64,000 nt of DNA from Solitalea agri (lineage in GTDB: Bacteria > Bacteroidota > Bacteroidia > Sphingobacteriales > Sphingobacteriaceae). The DNA is taken from contig NZ_JAMWYS010000028.1 of the NCBI RefSeq assembly GCF_023914155.1, positions 62,001 through 126,000 on the forward strand, written 5' to 3'. The position numbers were made by a program, and so were the translations under genes. Under the pieces are notes generated by a model. That model did not search any database. It was not told the origin of the DNA and was given only the letters and a program-made list of their open reading frames with translations. This document shows positions 42,663-52,893 of the stretch, one piece after another. The first letter of the stretch is position 1. Each line of letters starts with the position of its first letter.

Positions 42663-43700
42663 TGCTGATGCCAAAAGTTCTATATCATTAATTGAGTGAG
42701 TGCTATTGATTACTGCCCGGGTAATTGGTTCACTTTGGGGCTGTGGATAAGGGAATGAGGATAGAACAATTTTCTGCTTTAACAGGTGCTCATAAACCTT
42801 TTTGTTATTAATAAAATAAACGGGTAGGCCATCTGAATAATACACAGTTTTATTGGTCCGAATTTGATTGCTGAAATGAGTAATTAACTTTTTTAAGCGC
42901 TCTCTCGCATCACTATAAATTCCGTTAGCATGTAAAAAAGCATACAAATAGGCAGGAGTAGTCGGAGAGCTCCCTCCGAAAAGCCCATCAAATTTTATTT
43001 TATTTATCCGAGATACATTGCCTGCAATCACTCCTGCTGGAATACCCATAGCTTTTCCCAATGATGATATCATAATTCGCTCGATGTTTGGACCTTTGGG
43101 AAGAAGTGGCCAATAGCCTTCTCCTTTCTCTCCTATTACGCCGAAACCATGCGAATCGTCAATCACAATTATCAGGTTTAAATCGTTTGGTAATTCATGA
43201 AGCCAGGATAGATCGTACCGCCTTGCGTGTAAGATATCAACGGTGTTGATGAAAATTACGGCCTCCGGAAATTTATGTGTATGAAGCTCTGAAAGAACCT
43301 GTACGGACCATTGTTCATACGAATAGTTTCGGGATGGATGGTTTAAAGGCTTTAATGCCGGGTGAATTCCAGGGGCAATAAACAAGTGAGCATGATCTTC
43401 AAACTGACGTAAAACCATTTGTCCTGCTAACATACCTGAAGAAACAGTGAGCGCTTTTTCTGAACCAATTATTTCTGCCAATCTGTTCTCCGCAGTTTCG
43501 AATATATCCAGAGCAACGTTGCCTATGCGTGAACTGCCAAAGTTGTTTCCATACAGTTCAAAACCTTCTATTAGATAATTTCTGAATTCGGTATTGTGAG
43601 CAATTCCTAAATAAGAGGTGCCCGCAAAAACCAGGTGCTCCTCATTATTTAATAAGGCATTACGACCGTTATAACCCGATATGTTAAGACTGTTGAACAT
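42636..43700 (-). CDS. Alpha-oxoamine synthase-like PLP enzyme (BioF/Kbl superfamily)
   Basis: A 354-residue fold-type I PLP protein. ALTVSSGMLAGQMVLRQ near residue 85 is the cofactor phosphate loop, VIDDSHGFGVIG near residue 180 holds the PLP-binding Asp and His, and SSLGKAMGIPAGVIAG near residue 215 has the Schiff-base Lys. It is about 40 residues shorter than BioF or Kbl. Its acyl-CoA and amino-acid substrates cannot be told apart from sequence; glycine C-acetyltransferase-, serine palmitoyltransferase- or BioF-like roles are all possible. It overlaps the dipeptidase 3' end by 27 bases. Confidence 0.8.
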   Translation of the reverse strand: MFNSLNISGYNGRNALLNNEEHLVFAGTSYLGIAHNTEFRNYLIEGFELYGNNFGSSRIGNVALDIFETAENRLAEIIGSEKALTVSSGMLAGQMVLRQFEDHAHLFIAPGIHPALKPLNHPSRNYSYEQWSVQVLSELHTHKFPEAVIFINTVDILHARRYDLSWLHELPNDLNLIIVIDDSHGFGVIGEKGEGYWPLLPKGPNIERIMISSLGKAMGIPAGVIAGNVSRINKIKFDGLFGGSSPTTPAYLYAFLHANGIYSDARERLKKLITHFSNQIRTNKTVYYSDGLPVYFINNKKVYEHLLKQKIVLSSFPYPQPQSEPITRAVINSTHSINDIELLASALIECLKPL

Positions 43701-43802
43701 ATTTTCGAAAATAGTAATCTTCTTAATAAGAAAAGATTAACTTAATAGTTAATAAGTAACATCTACCAGTTACCAATTTACAACTATAATCTACTGCTAC
43801 CT

Positions 43803-45344
43803 ATGCTTGTTAAAACCTTCGGCAGCACCGTCTTCGGTGTTCAGGCCATTACAATTACTGTTGAAGTCAATGTTACTGCAGGAACCAAATATTTCATTGT
43901 TGGGCTACCAGATAATGCGGTTAAAGAAAGTTATCAGCGTATTGAGGCCGCAATAAAGAATACGGATTTTCATTTACCCAGGATGAAAATTGTGGTGAAT
44001 ATGGCTCCGGCTGATATTCGGAAGGAGGGTTCAGCCTATGATTTAACAATAGCTACTGGGATTTTGGCTGCCTCAGGGCAAATTGTCGATGCCGACGTTG
44101 TGGGGCAATATGTTATTATGGGGGAGCTTTCGTTGGATGGAGGTGTTCAACCTATAAAAGGGGCATTACCTATAGCCATCCAAGCTAAAAAAGAAGGATT
44201 CAAAGGAATAATTCTACCTAAGCAAAACGCAAGGGAGGCTGCCATTGTTAGTGATTTGGATGTTTATGGTGTTGAAACCATAGTTGAAGTAGTTGACTTA
44301 CTAAACGGAAATACTGCATTAGAGCCAGTTAAGGTAAATACCAGAGAAGAGTTTTTTAATAACATCAATAACTACGAGTTCGACTTTTCGGATGTGAAAG
44401 GTCAGGAAAACATAAAGCGTGCTTTAGAAATTGCTGCTGCCGGTGGTCACAATTTAATATTGATTGGCCCTCCCGGAGCTGGTAAAACGATGCTTGCTAA
44501 ACGTCTACCAACCATTCTTCCTCCATTAAGTTTATATGAGGCTTTAGAAACCACTAAGATTCATTCAGTTGCCGGTAAATTAAAAGCAAGCGATTCGCTG
44601 TTAACAATACGACCGTTCAGGTCTCCGCATCATACGGTTTCAGATGTCGCACTTGTCGGCGGAGGCGGTAATCCACAGCCGGGAGAAATCTCTCTTGCGC
44701 ATAATGGTGTTTTATTTTTGGATGAGCTTCCTGAATTTAAAAGAACTGTTCTTGAGGTTATGAGGCAGCCATTAGAAGAGCGAAGAGTTACTATTTCCCG
44801 GGCAAAGATCTCTGTTGACTATCCTGCGAGTTTTATGCTCGTGGCATCTATGAACCCTTGTCCTTGTGGTTTTTATAACCACCCTGAAAAGGAATGTGTT
44901 TGTGCCCCAGGAGTAGTCCAGAAGTACTTGAGCAAAATTTCAGGACCATTGCTCGACCGAATAGATATTCATGTAGAGGTAACCCCTGTTTCATTTAAGG
45001 AACTTTCTGGTGAACGATTGACTGAGAAAAGCTCGATTATTCGCGATCGGGTTATAGTTGCGCGAGATCTTCAGCACCTAAGATTTGAAGGGAAAAAAGA
45101 GGTGTACTGCAATGCACAAATGAGTTCTAAAACCGTTAGAGAGGTGTGCAAAATTAGTGAAGAAGGTCAACAATTGCTTAAAACAGCCATGGAACGACTA
45201 GGTTTATCGGCACGTGCTTATGACAGGATTCTAAAAGTAGCAAGAACAATAGCCGATTTAGCAAATTCGGATGATATTAAAGTAGAACATTTGGCAGAAG
45301 CTATACAATTTAGAAGTTTAGATCGGGATGGCTGGGCTGGGTGA
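43803..45344 (+). CDS. YifB/ComM-family Mg-chelatase-like AAA+ ATPase
   Basis: A 513-residue ComM-type hexameric helicase, shown in Acinetobacter and Vibrio-type systems to aid branch migration during natural transformation. The N-terminal Lon-substrate-like domain spans residues 1-170. Walker A is [14 protein letters not shown] near residue 221, and Walker B is [11 protein letters not shown] near residue 302. [10 protein letters not shown] near residue 350 begins a Cys cluster ending in CVCAPG. The C-terminal Mg-chelatase-like helical domain ends in the sensor-type helix. It is monocistronic. Confidence 0.92.
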   Translation: MLVKTFGSTVFGVQAITITVEVNVTAGTKYFIVGLPDNAVKESYQRIEAAIKNTDFHLPRMKIVVNMAPADIRKEGSAYDLTIATGILAASGQIVDADVVGQYVIMGELSLDGGVQPIKGALPIAIQAKKEGFKGIILPKQNAREAAIVSDLDVYGVETIVEVVDLLNGNTALEPVKVNTREEFFNNINNYEFDFSDVKGQENIKRALEIAAAGGHNLILIGPPGAGKTMLAKRLPTILPPLSLYEALETTKIHSVAGKLKASDSLLTIRPFRSPHHTVSDVALVGGGGNPQPGEISLAHNGVLFLDELPEFKRTVLEVMRQPLEERRVTISRAKISVDYPASFMLVASMNPCPCGFYNHPEKECVCAPGVVQKYLSKISGPLLDRIDIHVEVTPVSFKELSGERLTEKSSIIRDRVIVARDLQHLRFEGKKEVYCNAQMSSKTVREVCKISEEGQQLLKTAMERLGLSARAYDRILKVARTIADLANSDDIKVEHLAEAIQFRSLDRDGWAG

Positions 45345-45494
45345 TCTTGAATCATAGTTTTTTAGTATTAAATCGAATTCTTTTCAAACAATTAGGCCTG
45401 AAAAAGTGTTTTTTCTACTGTTTTGGTAACAAAAATAATAAGTACCGCTATAATTTACTTTATTAACTTAGAACCTCTAACCAACATTATTATC

Positions 45495-46349
45495 ATGAGA
45501 AAAACTATTCTTTCAATGTTAGTACTTGCTGCAATGGCAATTACCAATTTAGGTGCTATGGCTCAGGGCGTTAAAATGCCTGCTCCAAGCCCAACTCAAA
45601 CAATTAAGCAAGATTTTGCGCTTTCATCAATTGAAATTACCTACTCTCGTCCGGGTGTAAAGGGACGTAAAGTTTTTGGTGACCTTGTTCCTTATGATAA
45701 GTTATGGAGAACAGGTGCAAACGCAGCCACTAAAGTAACCTTTGGCGAGGATGTGAAAGTGAATGGAATTGCTGTGCCTGCAGGTGACTATGTTTTATAC
45801 ACCATCCCAGCAGCGAAAGGTGAATGGGAAGTAATTCTTAACAAGGGCTTAAAAAATTGGGGAATTGATGGCTATAAAAAAGAAGAAGATGTTGCTCGAT
45901 TCAAAGCCAAAACGCGCACTTTGCCTTTCAGCGTAGAAACTTTTACAATGACCATTGATAATATAAAGCCTAACTCGGCTGATATAGATTTGATGTGGGA
46001 CAATCTTGAGGTGTATTTTACAGTCACAGCTGATATTGATGCTAAAATCATCACTTCAATTGATGAAGCGATGAAAGGTGAGAAAAAGCCATATTTCCAG
46101 GCTGCTGCATACTATTATGAAACCGGTCGTGATTTGAAACAAGCACTTGCCTGGTCAGACGAGGCGATTAAAGCGCAACCTGATGCATTTTGGATCATGC
46201 ATTTAAAAGCTAAGATTCAATATAAAATGAACGACTTTAAAGGCGCTATTGCAACAGCGGAGCAATCAAAAACAGTAGCAGCCAAAGCCAATAATAACGA
46301 TTATGTTGCTTTAAACGACAAGTTAATTGCCGAGGCAAAAGGAAAATAA
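45495..46349 (+). CDS. Exported DUF2911 protein with C-terminal TPR-like region
   Basis: A 284-residue secreted protein. The signal peptide is MRKTILSMLVLAAMAI with cleavage after AMAQ. Residues 35-175 form a DUF2911 domain: ITYSRPGVKGRKVFGDLVP near residue 48, LWRTGANAATKVTF near residue 71, and PAGDYVLYTIP near residue 95. The last ~90 residues are helical repeats (YYETGRDLKQALAWSDEAI). DUF2911 proteins are abundant in Bacteroidota and of unknown function. I start at 45495 because the earlier in-frame codon adds a non-signal segment. Confidence 0.85.
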   Translation: MRKTILSMLVLAAMAITNLGAMAQGVKMPAPSPTQTIKQDFALSSIEITYSRPGVKGRKVFGDLVPYDKLWRTGANAATKVTFGEDVKVNGIAVPAGDYVLYTIPAAKGEWEVILNKGLKNWGIDGYKKEEDVARFKAKTRTLPFSVETFTMTIDNIKPNSADIDLMWDNLEVYFTVTADIDAKIITSIDEAMKGEKKPYFQAAAYYYETGRDLKQALAWSDEAIKAQPDAFWIMHLKAKIQYKMNDFKGAIATAEQSKTVAAKANNNDYVALNDKLIAEAKGK

Positions 46350-46367
46350 ATTGTAATAATCTAATAA

Positions 46368-46415
46368 TAATACTAGAGAGGGCCGGGTCTTAACACCCGG
46401 CCCTCTCTAGTATTA
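46368..46415. terminator. Bidirectional terminator, 21-bp perfect stem
   Basis: The arms 46368-46388 and 46395-46415 are fully complementary around the loop CTTAAC, with a GGGCCGGGT core. It lies between the convergent DUF2911 and porX genes. Flanking T-tracts are short. Confidence 0.85.
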
Positions 46416-46428
46416 GGAATACAAAACT

Positions 46429-47979
46429 CTACGCCTTTGAACTTAACATCACAAAAGGAATAATCATTTCTTCAAGTGAAATACCTCCGTGCTGAAAAGT
46501 ATTGTTATAATAGTTTACAAACTGATTATAGTTATTAGGATAGATAAAATACTCATCTTCTTTAGCGAAAATAAAACTCTGACTTACATTAAGCTTTGGT
46601 AAAAAGGCATCAGCGGGGTTTTTAACATGAAAAACCTCTTTCGGTTCAAATGCAAGATTTTTGCCTTGTTTGTAGCGTAAGTTGGTATTGGTATTTCTGT
46701 CACCAACAACCTTGCTTGGCGTTTTTACACGAATAGTTCCATGGTCGGTGGTAATGACAAGTCGAATGTTCTTTTGTGACAGTTTTTTTAGTGTTTCCAA
46801 TAATGGAGAGTTTTCAAACCATGATAAGGTTAATGAACGATAAGCTTTTTCATCCGAAGCCAGCTCACGAATCATTTCCATCTCGGTGCGCGCATGTGAA
46901 AGCATATCAACAAAGTTGTAAACGATTACATTAAACGGAGTATTAACCAATGTATGAACATTATCAACCAGGTCTTTTCCTTGCTCATAGTTTAAAACTT
47001 TAGTGTACGAAAACTTAACATCTTTTCTGGCACGCTTTAGATGCTCTCCCAAAAACTCCTCCTCATACATGTTTTTTCCGCCTTCGTCATCATCATTTTG
47101 CCACAGGTTAGGGTGACGTTTCTCCATTTCAGAAGGTAGTAACCCAGAGAAAATAGCATTTCGGGCGTACTGAGTTGCGGTTGGCAAAATGCTGTAGTAA
47201 CTTTCTTCGCTTTCAATTCTGAAGTACTCGCCTACAATCGGGCTAATGATCTTCCATTGATCATAACGAAGATTATCAATTAAAACAAAGAAGGTAGGTG
47301 TAGAATCCAGGAAAGGGAAAACCTTAGTTCGCAATAACTGATGCGATTGTGTTGGTGCCGTATCAGGGTTATTGAGCCATTTTATATAGTTTCTTTCTAC
47401 GAACTTAGAGAACTGCGTGTTTGCTTCGCGCTTTTGTTGGGTTAAAATTTCATGCATCCCCTGATCTTCCAGATTTTGAAGTTCAAGCTCCCAATATATT
47501 AGCTTCTTATAAACATCGGCCCATTCTTCGTATGAAAGGTTATCATTCAGGGTCATTAACAGGTTCCTGAAATCCTGTTGATAAGCCGAAGCTGTTTTCT
47601 CTCCCACCAATCGTTTGTTATCGAGAATTTTTTTGATTGTCAGCAGTATTTGCTTAGGATTAACCGGTTTAATCAGGTAATCGTCTATCTTTGATCCAAT
47701 CGCATCTTCCATCAGGTACTCTTCCTCACTTTTAGTGATTAGTACCACAGGGATATCCGTATTAATATTTTTAATTTCAGTTAACGTTTCAAGTCCGGTT
47801 AAGCCAGGCATGTTTTCGTCTAAAAATATAAGGTCAAAGTGCTCGGCTTTAAAAGCGTCAAGAGCGTCACTGCCATTGGTTACAGTTTTAATGTTATAGC
47901 CTTTATCTTTCAAAAAAAGGATATGCGGTTTTAATAAATCAATTTCATCATCAGCCCAAAGAATTGTTGGTTCCTGCAT
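46429..47979 (-). CDS. porX: PorX: response regulator fused to PglZ phosphatase domain
   Basis: A 516-residue T9SS regulator. The receiver domain (residues 1-120) has ILWADDE acid pocket, phospho-acceptor Asp in LIFLDENMPGLTG near residue 55, and LITKSEEEYL plus DDYLIKPVNP. A helical linker precedes the PglZ/alkaline-phosphatase-like domain (about 200-516), with metal-site motifs LIDNLRYDQW, IVYNFVDMLSHARTE, TTDHGTIRV and NTFQHGGISLEEMI. In Porphyromonas, PorX acts with kinase PorY to control T9SS genes, and phosphodiesterase activity on oligonucleotides has been reported. No porY is adjacent. Confidence 0.93.
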   Translation of the reverse strand: MQEPTILWADDEIDLLKPHILFLKDKGYNIKTVTNGSDALDAFKAEHFDLIFLDENMPGLTGLETLTEIKNINTDIPVVLITKSEEEYLMEDAIGSKIDDYLIKPVNPKQILLTIKKILDNKRLVGEKTASAYQQDFRNLLMTLNDNLSYEEWADVYKKLIYWELELQNLEDQGMHEILTQQKREANTQFSKFVERNYIKWLNNPDTAPTQSHQLLRTKVFPFLDSTPTFFVLIDNLRYDQWKIISPIVGEYFRIESEESYYSILPTATQYARNAIFSGLLPSEMEKRHPNLWQNDDDEGGKNMYEEEFLGEHLKRARKDVKFSYTKVLNYEQGKDLVDNVHTLVNTPFNVIVYNFVDMLSHARTEMEMIRELASDEKAYRSLTLSWFENSPLLETLKKLSQKNIRLVITTDHGTIRVKTPSKVVGDRNTNTNLRYKQGKNLAFEPKEVFHVKNPADAFLPKLNVSQSFIFAKEDEYFIYPNNYNQFVNYYNNTFQHGGISLEEMIIPFVMLSSKA

Positions 47980-48097
47980 ATTTTGTTGAATTAAAGTGGT
48001 TAAAAAAAAATGACTAAAAGGCTTTAGTGCACAAACAGGAAATCGCTTGCTGCGTTTTCACCCGTAAATTTACCAAATTTGTAGTCTAATAGTAGAT

Positions 48098-49318
48098 ATG
48101 CTCAATAAGAAGAAAATTGTAAACGACCCAGTTTATGGGTTCATTAATATACAATACGAAATTATATTCGATTTATTGTCTCATCCCTGGTTTCAGCGGT
48201 TAAGAAATATAAAACAATGTGCAATGACCCATTTGGTTTATCCTGGAGCAATGCACACCCGTTTCCAGCACGCACTTGGGGCAACACATTTAATAAGCCT
48301 GGCTATTGAAACGTTGCGATCAAAAGGTCATGAAATTACGGAAGAAGAGGCAGAGGCGGTGACAATTGCCATTTTATTGCACGATATCGGGCATGGTCCT
48401 TTTTCACATGCACTTGAGAATTGCATTATTGAAGATGTTCATCATGAGACTATTTCAGCCTTAATAATGGATAAACTCAATAAAGAATTTAACGGACGGC
48501 TAACGCTGGCGATCGATATTTTTAACGACCGCTATTCCAAGAAGTTTTTACACCAGCTAGTATCAAGTCAGTTGGATCTCGATAGGATGGACTATCTTAA
48601 TCGGGATAGTTTCTTTACGGGTGTATCTGAAGGAGTAATCAGTTATGACCGCATCTTAAAAATGTTGAATGTGGCTAATGATCGGATTGTTGTTGAGGAG
48701 AAGGGTGTTTATTCAGTGGAGAAGTTCATTATTGCACGCAGACTTATGTATTGGCAGGTTTACCTGCATAAAACTGTTATTGCCGGAGAAACCATGCTGT
48801 TTAAGATTTTAAAGAGAGCAAAGGAACTGGCGTTGAATGGCGTTGAATTGTTTACCACACCATCCTTCCGTTTGTTTTTATATAACCGGATTGCCCACGA
48901 ACGATTTCTTTCGGATGAAAAATACCTGCAGGAATTTGTAAAGCTCGACGACCACGACATTAATGCCTGCATTAAAATTTGGGCTGACCATGAAGACAAG
49001 ATCCTTTCCTACTTGTGCAAATCATTAATTAATCGCAAGCTGTACAGAGTAGAAATACAGAAGGAGCCTATTGGTAAAACCCGAATTGAAGAGATTAAAC
49101 GACAAGTGAAGCAGCACTTTGGAATTAACGATGATGAAGTGCATTATTTTGTTTTTTCGGATTTGATATCAAATAGTGCCTACAAAAAGGTGGATAGGAT
49201 AGAAATTTTGCGAAAAGATGGTTCTGTAATCGACTTAACTGAAGCTTCTGATAATTTTAATATTGAAGCCCTGGCAAAAACAGTTGAAAAGTACTATTTG
49301 TGCTCTGTGAAAATTTAG
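48098..49318 (+). CDS. HD-domain phosphohydrolase, dNTPase-like
   Basis: A 406-residue metal-dependent hydrolase of the SAMHD1/dGTPase-like branch. Metal ligands: His in HTRFQHALGATHL near residue 52, His-Asp in ILLHDIGHGPFSHALE near residue 92, and Asp in SSQLDLDRMDYLNRDSFF near residue 160. The family includes dNTP triphosphohydrolases; the exact nucleotide is not predictable. The gene is divergent from porX and precedes the lpx block, an arrangement I recall from other Bacteroidota. Confidence 0.88.
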   Translation: MLNKKKIVNDPVYGFINIQYEIIFDLLSHPWFQRLRNIKQCAMTHLVYPGAMHTRFQHALGATHLISLAIETLRSKGHEITEEEAEAVTIAILLHDIGHGPFSHALENCIIEDVHHETISALIMDKLNKEFNGRLTLAIDIFNDRYSKKFLHQLVSSQLDLDRMDYLNRDSFFTGVSEGVISYDRILKMLNVANDRIVVEEKGVYSVEKFIIARRLMYWQVYLHKTVIAGETMLFKILKRAKELALNGVELFTTPSFRLFLYNRIAHERFLSDEKYLQEFVKLDDHDINACIKIWADHEDKILSYLCKSLINRKLYRVEIQKEPIGKTRIEEIKRQVKQHFGINDDEVHYFVFSDLISNSAYKKVDRIEILRKDGSVIDLTEASDNFNIEALAKTVEKYYLCSVKI

Positions 49319-49495
49319 AATAGAGTAATGTGACAAATCAGAAAAAAACTGTGCAAGGTATTCTGCAAATGAAGCAAAGTATCAATGAATTATCTTTTCT
49401 TTGCAATCTGAATTGATATTAGGCAAATTATTCATTTGTTAATGTGAGGGAAATTTCGTCACCTTTGTAAAATTTTTAAAGTACAAATTATTTAC

Positions 49496-50539
49496 ATGAT
49501 CCGGTTTACCGCAGCGGAATTAGGCAAATTATTAAATGGGGTTGTTGAAGGCAATCCGGATGTTACAGTTTCAGAACTCGCTAAAATTGAGGAAGGTACA
49601 ACTGGCTCTCTTTCTTTTTTAGCAAATCCTAAGTACGCGCCTCATTTATACACTACAAATGCTTCAATAGTTATTGTTAACAAGGATCTGGTGCTTACTG
49701 ATGAAGTTAAAAGCACATTGATTAGAGTGGATGATGCCTATTCGGCGTTTTCAATTTTACTTGAAAAATATAATTCTATTAAACAAAATAAATCCGGGAT
49801 AGAACAACCTTCTTACATTGGCCAGTCGGCAACAGTTGGTGATAATTTATATCTGGGAGCATTCGCATATATTGGTAATAATGCCAAGATTGGAAACAAC
49901 GTAAAAATTTATCCACAGGCATACGTTGGTGATAACGTTAAGATTGGCGATAATTCAGTGATTTTTGCCGGAGTAAAGATTTATGCTGATTGTGTAGTTG
50001 GCAGCAATGTAACCATTCATTCGGGAACAGTAATTGGAAGCGATGGTTTTGGTTTTGCTCCGCAAGCCGATGGTACCTACGCAAAGGTAGCTCAAATTGG
50101 AAATGTTATTATAGAAGATAATGTAGAGATTGGAGCTAATACAACTATTGACCGAGCTACTATGGGCTCTACCATTATTGGTAAAGGAGTTAAAATGGAT
50201 AACCTAATCCAGATAGCACACAATGTTGAGTTAGGAGCCAATACCGTAATTGCAGCTCAGGCTGGCGTTTCGGGCAGTACAAAAGTTGGCGAAAACTGCG
50301 TAATCGCTGGACAAGTGGGTATTGTTGGTCATATTACTATTGCTAAAGGATCGCAATTTGGTGCCCAGTCAGGTGTTCATCGCACTATTTCTGAAGAAAA
50401 TAAAAAATGGAACGGTTCCCCTATCGATCCTTATATCAATTCTCTAAAAACTATTCAGGTTTTATCTCGTCTTCCAGAGCTGGAAAGAAAAGTGTATGAA
50501 CTTGATAAGGCCCTAAAAGCGTCAAAAGAAAACAAATAG
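49496..50539 (+). CDS. lpxD: UDP-3-O-acylglucosamine N-acyltransferase
   Basis: A 347-residue left-handed beta-helix acyltransferase, third step of lipid A synthesis, transferring an acyl chain from ACP to UDP-3-O-acyl-GlcN. The N-terminal uridine-binding domain covers residues 1-100 ([12 protein letters not shown]). Hexapeptide repeats follow ([20 protein letters not shown] and on). The catalytic His lies in [13 protein letters not shown] near residue 240. A C-terminal helix ends the trimer. A -33-like TTTG (49435-49438) and a CACCTTTG element (49460-49467) precede it. Confidence 0.95.
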   Translation: MIRFTAAELGKLLNGVVEGNPDVTVSELAKIEEGTTGSLSFLANPKYAPHLYTTNASIVIVNKDLVLTDEVKSTLIRVDDAYSAFSILLEKYNSIKQNKSGIEQPSYIGQSATVGDNLYLGAFAYIGNNAKIGNNVKIYPQAYVGDNVKIGDNSVIFAGVKIYADCVVGSNVTIHSGTVIGSDGFGFAPQADGTYAKVAQIGNVIIEDNVEIGANTTIDRATMGSTIIGKGVKMDNLIQIAHNVELGANTVIAAQAGVSGSTKVGENCVIAGQVGIVGHITIAKGSQFGAQSGVHRTISEENKKWNGSPIDPYINSLKTIQVLSRLPELERKVYELDKALKASKENK

Positions 50540-50623
50540 TGCGTTTTTATACCGTAATTAAAAACGGTTTACCATCATTCCGTTAAAAATTCTATTTTTA
50601 ATAACTTAAAAGCTAGTTTTTAG

Positions 50624-50631
50624 TAATTTTG
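50624..50631 (+). promoter_or_regulatory. -7 promoter element for lpxC-fabZ
   Basis: TAATTTTG matches TAnnTTTG, 82 bases before the start codon. It suggests the lpxC-lpxA-ABC operon has its own promoter separate from lpxD. Confidence 0.45.
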
Positions 50632-50713
50632 CAGGCTGAAATAATTGGCGCTGTGTTAAATCTATAATAATAAGATATGACCTTATTGTTGCAGCCGAAT
50701 AAAATTACTTTGA

Positions 50714-52114
50714 ATGAACGTTAAGCAAAGAACTCTTAAGGCTCCTGTATCGGTATCTGGCGTTGGCCTGCATACCGGAGCAAGTGTAACTCTTACCTTT
50801 AAACCTGCCCCTGAGAATCACGGTTATAAGTTTCAACGTATTGATTTACCCGGTAATCCGATAATTGATGCCGACGTAGATAATGTTGTTGATACCTCAC
50901 GTGGAACCACTTTAGAACAAAATGGCGGCCGTATTAGTACTATTGAACACGTTTTAGCGGCTTTGGTAGGGTCAGAGGTGGATAATGTTTTAATTGAGGT
51001 GGATGGACCGGAAGCTCCCATTATGGACGGAAGTTCTATTCAATTTATTGAATCATTTGAGAAGGTCGGTTATGAAGATCAAAGAGCCGATCGTGAATAT
51101 TTCCATATCAATCAAAATATTCATTATGCAGAGGCTGATCGTAAAGTGGAAATGATTGCTATGCCTGCCGATGATTATCGATTAACTGTTATGGTTGATT
51201 ATAATTCACCGGTTTTAGGAACACAGCACGCGAATATTTCTCATATTTCTGAGTTCAGATCAGAAATTTCTTCTTGTCGTACATTTGTTTTCTTGCATGA
51301 GCTTGAGCTTTTATTAAAGCATGGCTTAATAAAAGGAGGTGATTTAAATAATGCAATTGTTATTGTTGATCGTGAGGTTAATGATGATGAGCTAACTCAC
51401 CTGGCTAAATTATTTAACCGCGAGAAGATTGCAGTAGCCAGAGAAGGTGTTTTAAATAATATCTCTCTTCGTCATCAGAATGAGCCTGCTCGTCATAAAT
51501 TGCTTGATGTTATTGGCGATTTAGCTTTAGCAGGTATGCCTTTGAAAGCGCATATTATGGCAGCACGTCCTGGTCATGCTGCTAACGTTGCGTTTGCCAG
51601 AAAAATCAAAGCGATGATCAAAAAAGAACGTCGTGGTAAATCCATTCCATTGTATAACACCAATGCCAAACCGGTTTATGATGTAAACGAGATCATGGCT
51701 CGCTTACCACATCGCCCGCCGTTTTTGTTGGTAGATAAGATTCTGGAAATTTCTTCTAATCACGTTGTTGGGGTAAAGAATGTAACCATGAACGAGCCGT
51801 TTTTTGTGGGCCACTTCCCGGGTAGTCCGGTAATGCCTGGAGTATTGCAGGTAGAGGCATTGGCGCAGAACGGTGGAATTTTAGTGTTAAATACCGTTCC
51901 GGATCCTGAAAACTATCTTACTTACTTTATGAAGATAGAAAGCGTAAGGTTTAAGGAAAAAGTTCTTCCTGGAGATACCCTTGTTTTAAGATGTGATTTA
52001 ACAGCTCCAATCAGACGCGGTATTTGTCAAATGAAAGGCGTTGTAATTGTTGGCGATAAAGTAGTAACTGAAGCCGAAATGATGGCTCAAATTGTAAGAA
52101 AACCTAACGTATGA
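50714..52114 (+). CDS. lpxC: Bifunctional LpxC deacetylase / FabZ dehydratase
   Basis: A 466-residue fusion. Residues 1-310 are LpxC, the committed lipid A step: SVSGVGLHTG near residue 13, TIEHVLAALVG near residue 77 (zinc His), GSEVDNVLIEVDGPEAPIMDG, and HKLLDVIGDLALAG near residue 262 (zinc His and Asp). Residues 320-466 are FabZ, dehydrating 3-hydroxyacyl-ACP: LPHRPPFLLVDKI, then VGHFPGSPVMPGVLQVEALA with the catalytic His and Glu. The fusion ties hydroxyacyl-ACP partition between lipid A and phospholipids and is common in Bacteroidota. lpxA overlaps its stop. Confidence 0.97.
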   Translation: MNVKQRTLKAPVSVSGVGLHTGASVTLTFKPAPENHGYKFQRIDLPGNPIIDADVDNVVDTSRGTTLEQNGGRISTIEHVLAALVGSEVDNVLIEVDGPEAPIMDGSSIQFIESFEKVGYEDQRADREYFHINQNIHYAEADRKVEMIAMPADDYRLTVMVDYNSPVLGTQHANISHISEFRSEISSCRTFVFLHELELLLKHGLIKGGDLNNAIVIVDREVNDDELTHLAKLFNREKIAVAREGVLNNISLRHQNEPARHKLLDVIGDLALAGMPLKAHIMAARPGHAANVAFARKIKAMIKKERRGKSIPLYNTNAKPVYDVNEIMARLPHRPPFLLVDKILEISSNHVVGVKNVTMNEPFFVGHFPGSPVMPGVLQVEALAQNGGILVLNTVPDPENYLTYFMKIESVRFKEKVLPGDTLVLRCDLTAPIRRGICQMKGVVIVGDKVVTEAEMMAQIVRKPNV

Positions 52115-52893
52115 TTCAACCATTAGCATACATTCACCCACAGGCTAAAATTGCTGATAATGTGGTGATTGAACCATTTGTAACCATTCATAAAGATGTT
52201 GAAATTGGTGAAGGTACTTGGATTGGCTCAAATGTTACCATCATGGATGGTGCCCGTATCGGGAAAAACTGCCGTATTTTTCCGGGTGCTGTAATTTCAG
52301 CAGTGCCTCAAGACCTTAAATTCGGCGGTGAATATACTACAGCCGTAATCGGAGACTATACAACTATTCGCGAATGTGTTACCGTCAATCGTGGTACCAC
52401 TGACCGTAAAGAAACCCGTATCGGTAAAAATTGTCTGTTGATGGCCTATGTTCATATTGCTCATGATTGTATTATAGGCGACAACTGTATTCTGGCTAAC
52501 TCAGTTCAGGTAGCAGGTCACGTTACTATTGATGATTGGGCAATTATCGGAGGTACTTCGGCTATCCATCAGTTTGTTTCTATTGGGGCCCACGTAATGA
52601 TTTCAGGTGGTTCTTTAGTGAAGAAAGACGTTCCTCCTTATACTAAAGCCGGTCGTGAGCCTCTTTCATTTGTTGGTATAAACTCTGTAGGGTTACGTCG
52701 TCGTGGTTTCAACTCTGAGCAAATCAGTCAAATTCAGGAAGTTTACCGTATTTTATACATGAAGAACTTCAATAATACAAAAGCATTGGATATTATTGAA
52801 GCCGATATTACTCCTACTGAAGAACGCGATGAAATTGTAAACTTCATCCGTAACTCAAACCGTGGTATTATGAAAGGCTTCTCTAGTAATTAA
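52111..52893 (+). CDS. lpxA: UDP-N-acetylglucosamine acyltransferase
   Basis: A 260-residue trimeric left-handed beta-helix enzyme adding a 3-hydroxyacyl chain to UDP-GlcNAc, the first lipid A step. It opens with IHPQAKIADNVVIEPFVTIH hexapeptides. The catalytic His is in LLMAYVHIAHDCIIG near residue 120. GLRRRGFNSEQI near residue 195 belongs to the C-terminal helical domain. The ATG overlaps the lpxC-fabZ stop in an ATGA arrangement, so the two are translationally coupled. Confidence 0.96.
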   Translation: MIQPLAYIHPQAKIADNVVIEPFVTIHKDVEIGEGTWIGSNVTIMDGARIGKNCRIFPGAVISAVPQDLKFGGEYTTAVIGDYTTIRECVTVNRGTTDRKETRIGKNCLLMAYVHIAHDCIIGDNCILANSVQVAGHVTIDDWAIIGGTSAIHQFVSIGAHVMISGGSLVKKDVPPYTKAGREPLSFVGINSVGLRRRGFNSEQISQIQEVYRILYMKNFNNTKALDIIEADITPTEERDEIVNFIRNSNRGIMKGFSSN

